Assembly: GCF_003086295.3 (NCBI RefSeq)
Contig: NC_092040.1
Location: forward strand, 8,122,001 to 8,186,000
Direction of reading: 5' to 3'
From: Arachis hypogaea
Lineage: Eukaryota; Streptophyta; Magnoliopsida; Fabales; Fabaceae
Length of the DNA: 64,000 bases
Shown: positions 1 through 12,115 of the stretch, piece after piece
How the letters are laid out: each line of letters opens with the position of its first letter
Numbering within the stretch: the stretch's first letter is position 1
Translations under genes and position numbers: made by a program
Notes under the pieces: generated by a model
The model's database searches: none
What the model saw: only the letters and a program-made list of their open reading frames with translations
Told to the model about the DNA's origin: nothing

Positions 1-1545
1 TTAAAATTATACATCTAAATACTCACGTCCTCTTGCATTTACAATACTTATCAATAAGGTTTTATATTTTATAGGAAAAGTATAGGTAGATGATATGTGA
101 GCATCTTATCTATCTTTTCCTTGTGAATTTGTATTTAAATTGCTAAGTTAAATAAAAAATTTAATATCTTTTAGCCACTATGGATGCTACTTTGAGTTGT
201 GCATAATTCTATTTATTTCAGGTAGCATCCAGAGGGACTTGATGGAGTTTTGTAGCAAAAAAGGGAGAAAGCGAATGATACTGTCAATCCTGACCTCCTT
301 GCACTCAAACTGGAATAACTTGAGCTACAGAGGTCCAATTGACATGATTTTAGCGGCATTAGAAAGTTAACTTTCAGGATTTTCCAACGATATATAATAG
401 TGCACATTTCTTCTCTAGAAACCTCTGCATCCTCCATGTTGAACTTGGTTCCTGCCAAGTTCAGCGTGGATTGGAGAACTTCCAGGGAAGAACTTGCTGT
501 CTTCTCCACGTTGAACTTGGAAAAAGCCAAGTTCAACGTGGAGCTTAATGAATCCAATGTTCCCCACCCTCCTCAAACCCCGCACGGATCAATCAAATCA
601 ATTTTGATTCAACTTTTATTTTATTTACAATTAGGAAAAGATATTATTTTAGTTTTAGAAAATATATTTTACATTAATTAGGATTAGATATAAAAGGGAA
701 AAGAATAAGTCATTCGGGCTCTCTTTTCTCTTCTCTCTTACCTCATTTCGTACTTTACAGTTTACCTGAATCCTTATTTTTCTTTCTGAACCATGAACAA
801 CTAGACATCCACTGTTAAGGTTAGGAGCTCTGTCTATTGTATGGATTGATACTATTATTTTTCTATTTTAATTCATGTATTGATTTATGATTCAAAAATT
901 GTTTTCGTTCTTTATTTTATGAATCTGGGTGAAACGGAAGTATGACCATTTTTCTAATTGAGTTCTTGTATAACTTGGAAAAGCTCATTACTTGAACAAC
1001 AGCTTGAAAACATATTCTCTTAAATTTCTAATTATCTAGACTTAACGGGATACGTGACATATAATCCTCTTATATTTGGGTAATTAGGATTTCTGTGGCA
1101 TATAAACTAGAATTGAACTTCACCCTCTAATTGGAATTAACTGACCAAGAAGTTGGCGGTTGATGAATTTTAGAGGAGACTAAAAAGGTCTAAGGAATTA
1201 GGGTTTAGTCACATATAGTTTGTCATGAATTAAATATTGCATGATTAAAATAGTCAGTAAGAAAAGTCAATTCGAAAAATAAATAACTCTGAAGTCTTAA
1301 CTATTTTCTCCAATATTTTATTCACTACTTGTTGACTGCTTGCTTTCTGATATTCAGAATTTTCTGTTTAATGCAATTGAAACCCAAACACCATTTTCTA
1401 CTTGTCTAACTAAGTAAATTAATCAACCATTGTTGTTTAGTCCATCAATCATCGTGGGATCGACCCTCATTCACTTGAGGTACTACTTAGTACGACCCGG
1501 TGCACTTGCCGGTTAGTTTGTAGGTTATAAATTCCGCACCAGTAG
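1..1545 (+). mobile_element. Ty3-gypsy LTR and leader remnant
   Basis: Non-coding sequence that reads like the LTR and leader of a plant Ty3-gypsy (Tat/Athila-type) element. Seen: a pyrimidine-rich stretch after a TATAAAAG-like site (about 690-760), and a terminal block ending GACCCGGTGCACTTGCCGG then ATAAATTCCGCACCA (about 1493-1545), which I associate with the end of legume gypsy LTRs just before the primer site. No primer site or coding region follows, so it is truncated at 1545, and the left end lies outside the window. Short ORFs here have no recognisable domain. The lineage is inferred from memory of similar legume LTRs. Confidence 0.5.
433..542. repeat. Two tandem 16-bp-arm hairpins
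   Basis: Two stem-loops lie 56 bp apart. The second (505-520 / 527-542) has perfect 16-bp arms of the form TCCACGTTGAACTTGG around a 6-nt AAAAAG loop. The first (433-448 / 455-470) is the same hairpin with two arm mismatches and a TTCCTG loop. They sit inside the gypsy LTR/leader. Function is unknown; RNA structure in the leader or expansion of an internal palindrome are possibilities. Confidence 0.85.
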
Positions 1546-1925
1546 ACAATAAAAATATTAAACAATGTGAATAATGGATACATTGGATCTTCATTTCACT
1601 ATGTGTGCGGATAATTATTCTAATATTAAGATTTAGGTGGATAATTTGGAGCTGTAGTGTGTTTTGATTTAATTGGTAGTTGTTCATGTTGTTAAAAAAA
1701 GTTATTAGTTACCTAACATAATCCTACTTTATATTCAGCTCCGTATTTTTTGTATCTGCAAAAGTTCTATTTTTTTCTTCTAATATTTCAATTTGAACCC
1801 ACATCTTCTTCTCCTTGAGGTGATGTGAAGGAAGACGTGTTTTGGTTCATTTTAATATCAACTAACGGCATGCCAATTTACAATACAAAAAAGAAAACAA
1901 TAAAAATAAACTGGTATAGATGATG

Positions 1926-2050
1926 CGAATCTTATTAAGGATGATGTGATCATGAAGATCAAGATCAAGAAGTAGTTAACAATTAGCTCGAATCTTATTA
2001 GGATGATGTGATCATGAAGATCAAGATCAAGAAGTAGTTAACAATTAGCT
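1926..2050. repeat. Tandem duplication, 63-bp unit
   Basis: Units 1926-1988 and 1989-2050 are identical except for one missing A. Both start CGAATCTTATTA and end AACAATTAGCT. A simple recent local duplication between the gypsy remnant and the copia remnant. Confidence 0.9.
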
Positions 2051-2309
2051 GGTAGCTATTATAGTTATGTTAGTAGGTGACTTAGCTTAGTGTTGAATAA
2101 GTCAGTGAAATTTGTGTATAAATTGCTCTCTAGCTTTACATTTACTTGCTAGGAGTTGTAATCATTTTGTTTGTATCAATGTCATTCTATATTTCGATAA
2201 TAGTTTGATAATTTTTTGTTCAATTAATTGTTCTTGCTGCATTTTTTCTGTAGATTCATTTGTTCTGTTTCTGTTACACTATTTTCTTTTCTTTTAGTCC
2301 AAGCAATAT

Positions 2310-3010
2310 GAGCTTGGAATGATTCCAGATGGTATTACGAGCTTTTGGATTATGAATAATGGATTCTTCTCCAAGGAATTTCAATCCAGCAAATTTACAT
2401 CCGTCTAATTCTGTATACAACAATAATGCGATCATCAACAATCTCAACTTCCCACTACACCTAAATTCTCGTCTATTCACACCTATTGGAGACAAGCTTG
2501 GAGAGCGCAATCACAAAACATGAGAACAACAAACCTTGACTGCACTTTGTGGTCAAGACTTAGAAGATCATCTTTATTTTTCAAAGCTAAAGTTCCTCAG
2601 CATTATGCTTTTTTAGAAGATCAACAATCTGGTGTTGAATCTGCAGCCTAGAAACAATGGCTTTAAGATGACTAAAATCTTCAATCATAGTTGCTGATAT
2701 CTATTGACACTAATTTCAAGAATAAGACAGTTAGTTGTGTCTTTAGTTATCAGATTTGGAACAAGATTAAAGAATATTTTGCTCAATCAATAAAATATCA
2801 TGTTAAGCAATTGAAGTGCAACTCAAGAACATCAAGAAACATGGATTATTATCTTTTGATTATTTCACAAGATCAAAGGTATAGTTGATTCTCTTGCAGC
2901 TCTTGGCTCTCCTTTAACATCACAAAAACATGTGGATGCTCTTCTTGAAGAACTTAACAAGGAATGTCAAATGTTGCTCACTACTGTTCGAGCAAAACCA
3001 GAAATCTATA
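2310..3010 (+). pseudogene. Degraded Ty1-copia gag fragment
   Basis: Conceptual translation across several frameshifts and stops gives pieces of a copia gag (UBN2/retrotran_gag-like). Around 2745-2810 it reads YQIWNKIKEYFAQ, and around 2876-2990 it reads IVDSLAALGSPLTSQ followed by DALLEELNKECQMLL; both fit the W-x-L...Y and I-x-D-x-L-A-A-x-G pattern of copia gag. A degenerate primer-site-like TGGTATTACGAGC lies near 2330, as expected just inside a 5' LTR. No zinc knuckle, protease or pol follows, so only the front of an old element survives. No intact ORF longer than about 65 codons. Confidence 0.6.
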
Positions 3011-5200
3011 ATTTTTGTGAAATTGAAATTATAATAATGTCATCATAAGTTTCGAAAGCCTAACAATTCAATTGTTTAAGCACATCTTACCTTCATTCCG
3101 TCCATTCTGACGTTGGCATTGAAGAGTTGACATACTACTTTCATATGACTGCGCTGAAAAGTAGCAATCTCAGCATATGGGTTGAGTTCTTTAGAATGGG
3201 TCATTTCTCCTCTCAACAAAAGCACCAGATGTTAGTTTGTTATTGAGAATCACACAAACACATCAAAGAAATTAACAATGAATGAGGCTTTGATTGAATT
3301 GATGAATAAGAAGAAAGAAATGCATATATAACGCCCTATTCAAATCAGGAAAAAAATTTCAAAAAATATCTTTCACAATTTTCTCTAACCGAGTTCTAAA
3401 ACACCTAACCTCCAATATAGCACTTCTCACGTAACTAACTTGCTACCCTGGCAAGGCTATGATCAACTACAATGCTGCTTCACCCCATAATATAGTCATC
3501 CATCTAATTGGGTTTCTTCTTGGTCCTAGATAATTTGGGTTCATCCGTTGGAAGTCCATTTTCACTCTCCTGATCTTGTTTCTCCTTTCTGCTCATTACT
3601 TCTTCAATTGAATTTTCATTTGGACCAATGTTAGGAGAGCTAACATTTTTAGTTAATTTTTTTGCTTTATAAAAATATATATAATACATTTTAATTTACT
3701 AGCCATATTATTTATTAATGTCTTTAATATTCAATACTTAGTCAAGAATTATATAAATGGAAATAAACAAATATTTGCTTATTAATGAAGATAAAATACT
3801 AAATTCTTCAAACATTGTATTGCTAATAATTCTTATAATTTTCATAAGATTATTGTAATTTTTTTTAAATATTTTTTAATAAACATAACTATTTATATTC
3901 TAACCTACAATCAAAATCAAGACAAAAATAATAAGTCTAATCCTACAAAATTTTAATAAAAATTTAGAAAATCCACTCTACCAAGTAACTCGATTCACTT
4001 AGAGTACAAATCTCTTGATTAGTGTCACCCGACTTGTACAATAAGAAAGACCTTTGAACTATGCTAACATATATGTCTATAAACTCGCCATTATTTAAAA
4101 CTTGGGATAATAAATTCTCCTTAGACGTAGAAAAGTAACTATTCATCATTATAGGTGAAAGAGTACCGTTTTAAATACAGGTATCTCTGAATTCTAATTC
4201 ATAAAAGTCTGCCTTAAATCCTTACTAACTTAAACATTGGAGTTCTTTACAAGTACCACCTACAATCCTCACTCAAAGACATCGAATAACTTTGTCTTGT
4301 TGAAGAAGACGTCAGAACCCTCATTAAAAAAAGTCAAAACTTTATGTATAAACTCAAATCACATTAATTTCAAATAATCCTTAAAACAATAACATATCTA
4401 ACATATAAATCATATATTTATAAGTATAACCTTTTTTTATCTAAACGAAACTAACGTCCAACACTACACAACTACAAAAATATTACTAGGGTAAACTACC
4501 TTTCTACAATCATATTCACAATGTATTTCAGTTCACTAGGAGGTTGATCATGAAACCTTGGTTGGCTTTGAAGCTTTCGTTTGCTAACCAATACACCGAT
4601 TTCCTTCTCATAGTTATAAATGGAAATTGATGCTTTTTTTTGTCAGTAAATAGATATTTATCTTACATGGATATATTGTTATTTTTGGACTTTGATTTTT
4701 CATGCATTTGTGGCCCAGAAAAAAAAATCCACATTAAAATGTTATAAAGTGGATAAGCCAGTGACAAAAAAAGGAAGACAAGCCCAGCTCACATAGACGG
4801 ACACACCTGAATGTTTTTTTTCTGGGCTTAGCTTTAACCAATGCAAGAAAAGATAAATGAAAAATAAAAAATTATAAAAAGGCTTTTTATAGAAAAAAAG
4901 AAGAAGAATAAAGTGTTTTTGTTTAGAGTTTAGAACCAAAAGAGAAAAGATATCTCTATCATCATCTGTATAAAAAGTTTATACATTATATTGATTTTCA
5001 GATTATATTTTTTCTTTCTTATTTTTGTGTTTTGTGTAGTTGATAACTTAATATCAACGTAGAAGAGAAAAAAGAATACAATATAAGATAGAAAACTTTT
5101 TAGTATGTCAATGTATTATTTGGAAGAGCGAAATTTTAAATACGAATTGGAGGTAGGTGTTGGTTTTAATATTTTGTAGAGTAAAAATGTCTTAAATATT
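3011..5200. other. AT-rich intergenic stretch, no gene seen
   Basis: Short ORFs on both strands (for example 3504-3689 and 3964-4149, minus) have no recognisable domain and sit in AT-rich sequence. A short inverted match around GCCCAGAAAAAAAA (about 4713-4727 and 4813-4828) is noted but too small to call. I see no gene or RNA here. Confidence 0.5.
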
Positions 5201-5202
5201 CA

Positions 5203-5705
5203 TAGAATGAAGAAAGATTTTATTATGCCGAAAGTTTCTCCTTTTTTTAGGTACTAAAGATACATGTGCAGACTACAGGAATGATATTCGGTGAGTTGAA
5301 AAAGTATGAAAAAATTGAGTTTCTATTTTGTAATAGATTATGGATCTCACAGAATAGTATTTATCGGTTACTTACACACCTTTTATAATTATAACGTTGG
5401 GTTAATCTTTGTAGTAACTAAAGTGTATAGTATTTTTATAATTACTATTGAAATTTATTGTAAAAATTGTGTTGAATTATTTATAAAAAAAAAGTAACTC
5501 GGAGTTAGAAGAGTAATATATTTGGTCTTAGCCAGAAAAATCTTAGTCTTATTAAAATACTATTTGTAGTACATAATTTAAAAATAGATTGCAAGACAAA
5601 ATAAACTGGAATAAATGGACCAAAATAAAAAAAAGAATTATGCTTATAAATATACATAATCATAAAGACTATTAAATAATCATAAAATTAAATAATTAGT
5701 AAAGA

Positions 5706-5755
<50 letters not shown>

Positions 5756-6680
5756 TGAAAATTAATTTATACATAGTAAAGATTATTAACTAATTATTTA
5801 ATTTTATGATTATTTATCTTCATAGTATTCATAGTTTTATTTTAATTTATTTTTATAATTTTTCTATTTTTATTTTTTTGTTCTCATATTCATGTTTCTT
5901 ATTTTTATTTGTATTTTCATTCACTTATTCATGTTAATTGAAATTATTAAAAATTTAGAAAAAATAAAAATTATAAATATAACAATAAAAAAACTGAATA
6001 ACAAAATAACTGGAAGTACAATACTTTCTACGTTACAAGTAAATAAAGGTAATTGCTATTAACAATTAATTTTAAAAAAATAGTGTTTAATTTCATAAAA
6101 AAAAATTAACACTTAATTTTCAATCCAAAAATTATATTATCACTATCTTTCGTTCTGCCAACAAATGTGATTACAACTTTAATTATTAAATTATATATAT
6201 TTTATATTTATTTTTACATTTTTATATAAGGCTTCCTAGAAAAACAACCAATTTTTCTAACATGATAAGCATAACTCCTTTTTCTTTATTTTGGTCAATC
6301 CAATCCAGTTCCTTTTTTTTGGTCTTGTAATTCACTCTTAAATTATGTACTATAAATAACACTTTAATAAGACTACGAGTTTTTGGTTAAGTCCAAACAT
6401 ATTAGTCCTCTAATTCTGAGTTACTTTTTTTTGAAATAATTCATTACAGTTTTTTTGTAACAAATTTTTAAAAGATTAACCCAATATTATAAACATAAAT
6501 AAATGTGCAAGTAACCGATAGATGCTATTTTGTGGGACCCATGATCTATTATAAAGCAGAGACTCAACTTCTCCATACTTTCTCACTCATCGCGTATCAT
6601 CTTCGCAGCTTGCATATATGTTTTCAACACCTAAAGAAAGAAGAAACCTTCAACATAGTAAAATCTCCCTAGAATGAGAT
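5203..6680. repeat. Foldback structure 1: long imperfect inverted repeat
   Basis: The left arm (about 5203-5655) and right arm (about 6262-6680) are reverse complements at roughly 70-80% by eye. Matching landmarks: AAAAAAAAGTAACTC at 5483 with GAGTTACTTTTTTTT at 6417; TATCGGTTACTTACAC at 5362 with GTGCAAGTAACCGATAG at 6507; GTACATAATTTAA at 5569 with TTAAATTATGTAC at 6339. The spacer is about 600 bp and AT-rich. The 63-codon ORF at 5306-5497 lies in an arm and is not a gene. Likely a foldback or long-TIR DNA transposon relic; ends and target duplication are not clear. Confidence 0.75.
5673..5816. repeat. Nested perfect 28-bp inverted repeat around (TA)n
   Basis: Arms at 5673-5700 and 5789-5816 are perfect 28-bp reverse complements. 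Between them lie a (TA)n tract (about 5712-5752) and a directly repeated AGTAAAGATTATTAA (5698 and 5775). The unit sits in the spacer of foldback 1, so it is a palindrome within a palindrome. Probably a small MITE with an expanded TA core. Confidence 0.85.
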
Positions 6681-6829
6681 GTTAAAAAACAAAACAATGT
6701 CATGAACATCCATTTAAAGGGCACATTTTTTCCGATAATTTAATCCGTAGTCAAAGAAGAAATAAATATTAAATGACCCACATGCGATATTTATTGTTAT
6801 GGGTCACACGAAACTATAGAATTTTTGTT

Positions 6830-7140
6830 TTGTTAGGAGATGGTAATAATTCAAGCATTTTTTCATCAACTACACAACACATATTTATAGGTTTATAGTT
6901 TTCTATATCATCTTCTAAATTGTAACCTATTCCACTTTTTTGCACCGCTAGTAATATCATTAATATATAAATATCCTTTTATAGGCCATTTGTAGTCTTG
7001 TAGTATACAAATATTTACAAATTTTACATACACTGTCACCTAATATAGTTAAATTGTACTGCCATACCATTTTTATCAGGAAACTTCTATAGTGCTGATA
7101 CCAAAAATTAACATGTCATAATGTTCTTGTGTGTCAATTG
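6830..7140. repeat. Copy of the RING pseudogene 3' flank
   Basis: The block from TTAGGAGATGGTAATAATTC through the CATCAACTACACAACACATA motif matches 56353-56490, just downstream of the RING pseudogene of unit S3. A weaker match (ACCAAAAATTAACAT against ACCAAAAATTTATAAC) continues towards 7115 and 56570. It suggests a further decayed unit of the RING-linked duplication lay left of the array, or that this flank is itself a dispersed repeat. Confidence 0.55.
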
Positions 7141-8876
7141 TGGGAGTGTAACACGTAACCTCTGCTACCAGGGTTAGGTTTTATTACTGACGGTTACGGT
7201 ATGGTTTCAATAAGCTTAATTAGCTACAATTATGTTGTTAACTAAATAGAGTCTTTGGGCTGGTTACATGGTTTTAGGTGGTGGACAATAGGTTGTAATA
7301 GTTGAGTTATTTCATTTTTCTTTTTGTATTTAGTTGAGACTGTTGGATCATTTCATGATTACTATTTACTAATTTAGTTATTAGTAATTAGATTAAGTCT
7401 TAATTTTTATTATATTTTTATTATAAATATTTTATTTCATCCTCAAATTAATATTAATTTTTTTAAAAAATATTTTTTTATTATTATTTTATTATTTTTG
7501 CTCTCAAATCACTATAACATCCGTTATGATTACTATGATTATAATTTTTGCTTTTATGTAGAAGAAAATCATGATGGAAAAAATTGTATTTTTTGAAAAA
7601 AAAATTAATTTTGATCACATGACTAAAATAAAAATGAAATAAAATGTTTAAAATAAAAATAGGACGTTTCAAATTTTAAAAATAAAATTAGGACTTAGTC
7701 TAACGTTAAAAACTAATAGAAAAACAAAGTTTGAGTTAAATCCAAATAAAATAAATCCATGAAAGATGTATTACTAAAAAAATTTAGCTTTGGAATTTTT
7801 TTTCCAAAATTAAAATAATGTTAAGTGTAAATAATTTTGACTGAATAAAAAAATATAATGTGGATGAAAATTAAAATTTGGAAGAATTTTTTTTTAAAAT
7901 ACGCATTAAAAATAAGTTAAACAATTTATATATTTATATATAAAAATATTATTTGTATACTAAAATTAATAATTAAAATCAATTACCATATATTTGTGTA
8001 TAAATATATCTCAAATGAATCTTATAAATTAAAATTTCAGTTTGACTATGTTTTATGAGCAATGTATGCTAAATTTATTAATCTTGAATCTAATTTATCT
8101 ATTGCTATAGATAAATATACATTTTATAAATAATATATAGCCTTAAAGATTAGTAATACATCCTAATGAAATTAGAGTCATAAGCTTTAACTTAATGCCA
8201 TACTAGTAATTATTAGTAATCAAGAGTATCAGTAAATTATAAGGTCTCCAGTTTTGTACATAGTGATAAAGTTATGCTTATGACCAAGTTATGCTTATGA
8301 CTTGATGTTGATGATGACAAAATGGTATAGGAATCAATTATGTTGAAAATCTAATAGGATTAAATACAAGTAGATTCTATGAATTATTCATTGACCACAC
8401 GACAGAGTTAGCTGGATGAAACATTGAAATGTAAAAAGAAATATTAAACTACTTTTTTACCTTAATTCATGACAACAACATATTAAATTACTTTTTTATT
8501 TTAGTCCATAACAATAATAAAGAAGTCTCGTGACTTAGAAATTTAATCCAACAAATTTAGTTTTTATTATCTTATCTTATCTTATCTTTATGTTATCTTC
8601 TTATCTTATCTTATCTTATCTTTTATCTTTCGTAGTCAATGCTCTATATATATTTAGTTTTACCTTCATAATTCATATTTCAATTCAATTTAATTCAATC
8701 AATCAACAATCAATAAAGTTCACATTCTTTTCTTTTCTTATTCTTTCATAATTTTATCATGGTATTAGAGCTCTATATTCAAAAGGTCAAGAGTTCGATT
8801 CTTGATAAACCAAAAAAAAATAAAAAAGATAGCAAATCAAGCAAACCCAAAAGAGAGGCTCTTGCTTGAGGGGGAA

Positions 8877-8960
8877 TGTTAGAGATATAACCATTAGTGT
8901 TACCTTCTCCTATCAGCTTAAACTTTTGGGATGAGTGGTTTTATGACATGGTATCAGAGC
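8877..8960 (+). mobile_element. Extra short LTR plus primer site inside element A
   Basis: A 72-bp TG...CA block (8877-8948, starting TGTTAGAGATATAACC) is preceded by a polypurine tract (GCTTGAGGGGGAA, 8864-8876) and followed by a perfect TGGTATCAGAGC primer site (8949-8960). This is the layout of a TRIM LTR. It lies inside element A, which has its own primer site at 8760 and its own polypurine tract at 9331, so A appears to be a chimera of two small LTR elements. Confidence 0.6.
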
Positions 8961-9339
8961 ATTTTATTTCAGTAGTCATGTCTGTATTCTGTTTCAGCAG
9001 TCATGTCTACATTCTGTTTAGCAGTTCCATCTGCACTCTTATCGTGCTCTATGCGCCCTCTTTCTTATCGCGCTTTACGTGCCCTCTTTTATTGCGCCAT
9101 ACGCGTCCTCTAAAGATCAATCTTATTGTGATCTACACGCTTATTTTTTTTTCTTTTTTTTGAAGATCGCTGCTCAAGCACAACATCTCCTTTTATATTT
9201 TTACTGCCGGCAGCTCAAGTTCCGCCGCACGCATCTTCCTCCGCGTCACCACGTCAGACGCGTCTTTCTCAACAATTTCATCAGAACTTATCCAAGTTGT
9301 GAATTATTGACATCTTTCATCCACCAACTTGTGGGGGCA
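8961..9339 (+). other. Non-coding interior of element A
   Basis: After the second primer site the sequence repeats a TCAGCAGTCATGTCTRCATTCTG phrase and GCGC-type words (TATGCGCCCTC, TTACGTGCCCTC, ATACGCGTCCTC), then runs to the purine tract before the 3' LTR. The overlapping ORFs at 8897-9163 and 9079-9390 have no domain and cross the primer site or run into the 3' LTR, so I do not call them genes. Confidence 0.6.
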
Positions 9340-9364
9340 TTTAAACTACTCTTCTACCTTAACC

Positions 9365-12115
9365 TAATAACATATATAAAGAAAGAATAAATAACCACAT
9401 TAGTTACCTTTGAAACTAAAGTTAGTAGCTTTTAGAGTTTTAATATTTATGTATAAATAAGACTCTTCAATTTTACTGTAGGTGACACATAGTAATAGTT
9501 AACATTCATTTTCTTCTTCTCTCTGTGATTGTTCTCTACTTTGTATAGACTTTATTTCTCACATGGTATCAGATAGCGTCCAAGATCCATGGAGCACTTG
9601 TCCCCATACCCCTCAACAGAATGGATTAGCAGAAAGAAAAAATAGGCATATAGTCGAAACTGCTTTAACTTTATTATCTACTGCTACACTTCCTTTAACT
9701 CTATGGAGTGAGGCTTTTGCATCCTTGGTATATTTGATAAATCGCATGCCTTCATATGTTACAGGTTATTAATCACCTTTTGAACTATTATATTATCATA
9801 AACCTGATTATACTTTCTTAAAAATCTTTGGATGTTTATGTTTTTCTCACACGAGACCATATACTGCTCATAAATTGAAATACAGATCTAAATCTTATTT
9901 ATTTTTAGGTTATGCTTTGAATAAAAAAGGATATAGGTGTCTCACTAAAAGTGAAAAAATAATTGTCTCTAGAGATGTAATTTTTCATGAACATCAATTT
10001 TCATCTCATTCTTTTTTTCTACTACTATTAATGAAACTTGCACTAGCAATGCTATTGCTTTAGATTTTTTTACCTCAGATTGCATCCATTCATCCTTCTT
10101 CTGTTGATCCTTCATCTTTAATGCCCAAACTCAATTCTGGTGATACACATCATAGTGAGAAACATGAACAAATACATTCAATGCAGACAGCTTCACATGC
10201 TAATGGGACAGCAACTTCTACTCGCATTGATTTGTCTTTTTCCTTAAACCCCCCATCTACAACCACTCTTTCAGAAAATATCCATCCAATGCAGACAAGG
10301 TCCAAGACAGGTAATAGAACTCTAAAAGCTTTTCAAATAGCAAAATTCTTTGTCTCTTCTAATTTTGATTTATTGCCTAAAAGTATTCAAAGTGCTCTCC
10401 ACAATCCCTTATGAAAAGATGCTATGCTCACAGAATATAAAGCACTATTATATCACGATACATGGTCCTTAGTTGAATTACCTGAAAATGAAAAGTAGTT
10501 GGTTGTAAGTGGATATTTGCTGTTAAAAAGAATGCAAAAGGTGAGATCATAAGACATAAAGCTAGGTTGGTTGCAAAAAGTTTTCTTCAAATTGCTGGAA
10601 TTGATTTTGATCAAATTTTTTCACATGTTATTAAACCGGTTACAATTAGAATGATTTTAACCATTGCTTTATTAAAAAGGTTGAAAAATTCAACAATATG
10701 ATTTTCACAATGCATTTTTAAATGGAACTCTTCATGAAATTGTGTTCATGTCCCAACCTCCAAATTTTTATCACTCTAATCCTAAACTTGTATGCAAATT
10801 AAATAAAGCCATCTATGGCCTTAAACAAGTCCCAAGGACCTGGTACTTAACAATTACTTCCACTCTTTAATCTTTTGGCCTTACAGTAACAAAATCTGAT
10901 CCCTCCTTGTTTACTAGATATACTTCTACTTCTACTATTTATGTTCTTATTTATGTTGATAATATGCTTATCACTGGAGATAACGAATCTCCAATAAAAA
11001 CTGTTATTAGCAAATTTTATTCTAATTTTTATTGAAGGATTTAGGTGAGCTCAACTTTTTCTTAGGTATAGAAGTTATAACATATTCCACTTCCTTAATA
11101 TCTTTGAACCAAACTAAATATATACATAACCTTCTAACACGTGCTGGCATGAATGAATCCAAATTAAGTATGACTCCAATGATAAGCTCTCTTAGATTGA
11201 TTGCCAATGCTAAAACTCCTTTTGAAAATTCAACTTTATATTGCTCCATAGTGGGCGGGTTGCAGTATGCAACAATTACACGACCTGATATCAGTTTTTC
11301 AGTGAAAAAACTGAGTTAATTTATGTCCAACCCCTGCCAAGAACACTGAATTGCAGTTAAACGAGTCATGAGATACTTGGCAGGTACTGCTGAGCTCAAA
11401 TTGTAATTTCATAGATGCACTGATTTACGTTTTTCTGCTTTTTCAAACTCAGATTGGGTGAGTGATTTTGATGATAGAAAATCTACAACTGAATTTTGTG
11501 TGTACTATGGTTCAAATCTGGTGTCTTGGAAAAGTAGCAAACAACCTACGGTTAGTCGAAGCTCAACTGAAGCTGAATATAGAACCCTGGCAGCAGTGTT
11601 CATGGAACTCATTTGGATTCAGAATCTTCTAGCTGAATTGCATCAGCCTTGCCCAGCTTCCTCCACTGTATTTTGTGACAATATTTCAGCTATGCTGCTT
11701 GCATATAATCCAATCCTATATAGTCGGACTAAACACTTTGAGTTAGATCTCTACTTTGTTCGGGATAAGGTGATCAAAGACTCTATTGCTGTCACACATA
11801 TTCCATCAACTGAACAAGTGACAATATGTTAACAAAGCCTCTGTCATTAGCCAACTTTGACAAATTTAAAAGCAAACTCAGGTTGACATCCAAACCACCA
11901 TGAGTTTGTGGGGGGATAATAACATATATAAAAAAAGAATAACTAACCACATTACTTACCTTTAAAACTAGAGTTAGTAGCTTTTAGAGTCTTAATATTT
12001 ATGTATAAATAAGACTCTTCAATTTTACTGTAGGTGACACATAGTAATAGTTAACATTCATTTTCTTCTTCTCTCTACGATTATTCTCTGCTTTGTATAG
12101 ACTTTATTTCTCACA
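9365..12115 (+). mobile_element. Ty1-copia element B, internally deleted, nested in element A
   Basis: Direct 199-bp LTRs at 9365-9563 and 11917-12115 differ at about 10 positions by eye. A primer site TGGTATCAGATAGC follows at 9564, and a TTTGTGGGGGGA polypurine tract precedes the 3' LTR. Flanking pentamers are TAACC (9360-9364) and TGACC (12116-12120), a 4/5 match. Joining the flanks restores the LTR of element A, which shows B inserted into A's 3' LTR. Gag, protease and the first part of integrase are missing between the primer site and about 9585. LTR ends are TA...CA rather than TG...CA. Confidence 0.85.
9585..11900 (+). pseudogene. Copia B pol remnant (integrase end, RT, RNase H)
   Basis: Broken frames give copia pol pieces in normal order. 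Integrase core end: [19 protein letters not shown] (about 9602-9660, with the catalytic Glu region). Integrase C-terminal region: KIFGCLCFSHTRPYTAHKLK then YLFLGYALNKKGYRC. Reverse transcriptase runs from about 10430 with many stops; its active-site box reads YVDN (about 10954-10965) where YVDD is expected, so a catalytic aspartate is lost. RNase H follows, with SNSDWVSDFDDRKSTTEFCV and SSTEAEYRTLA (about 11448-11595), then the conserved RTKHFELDLYFVRDKV near 11730-11775. The whole gag-protease-integrase start is absent. This cannot encode a working polyprotein. Confidence 0.85.

Noticed and set aside
3504..4149. Two 61-codon minus-strand ORFs in AT-rich DNA
   Set aside because: No domain, no splice or promoter context, and length expected by chance.
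8571..8625. CTTAT repeats as a possible CRISPR-like or telomeric array
   Set aside because: Simple pentanucleotide repeat inside the LTR of element A with no spacers.
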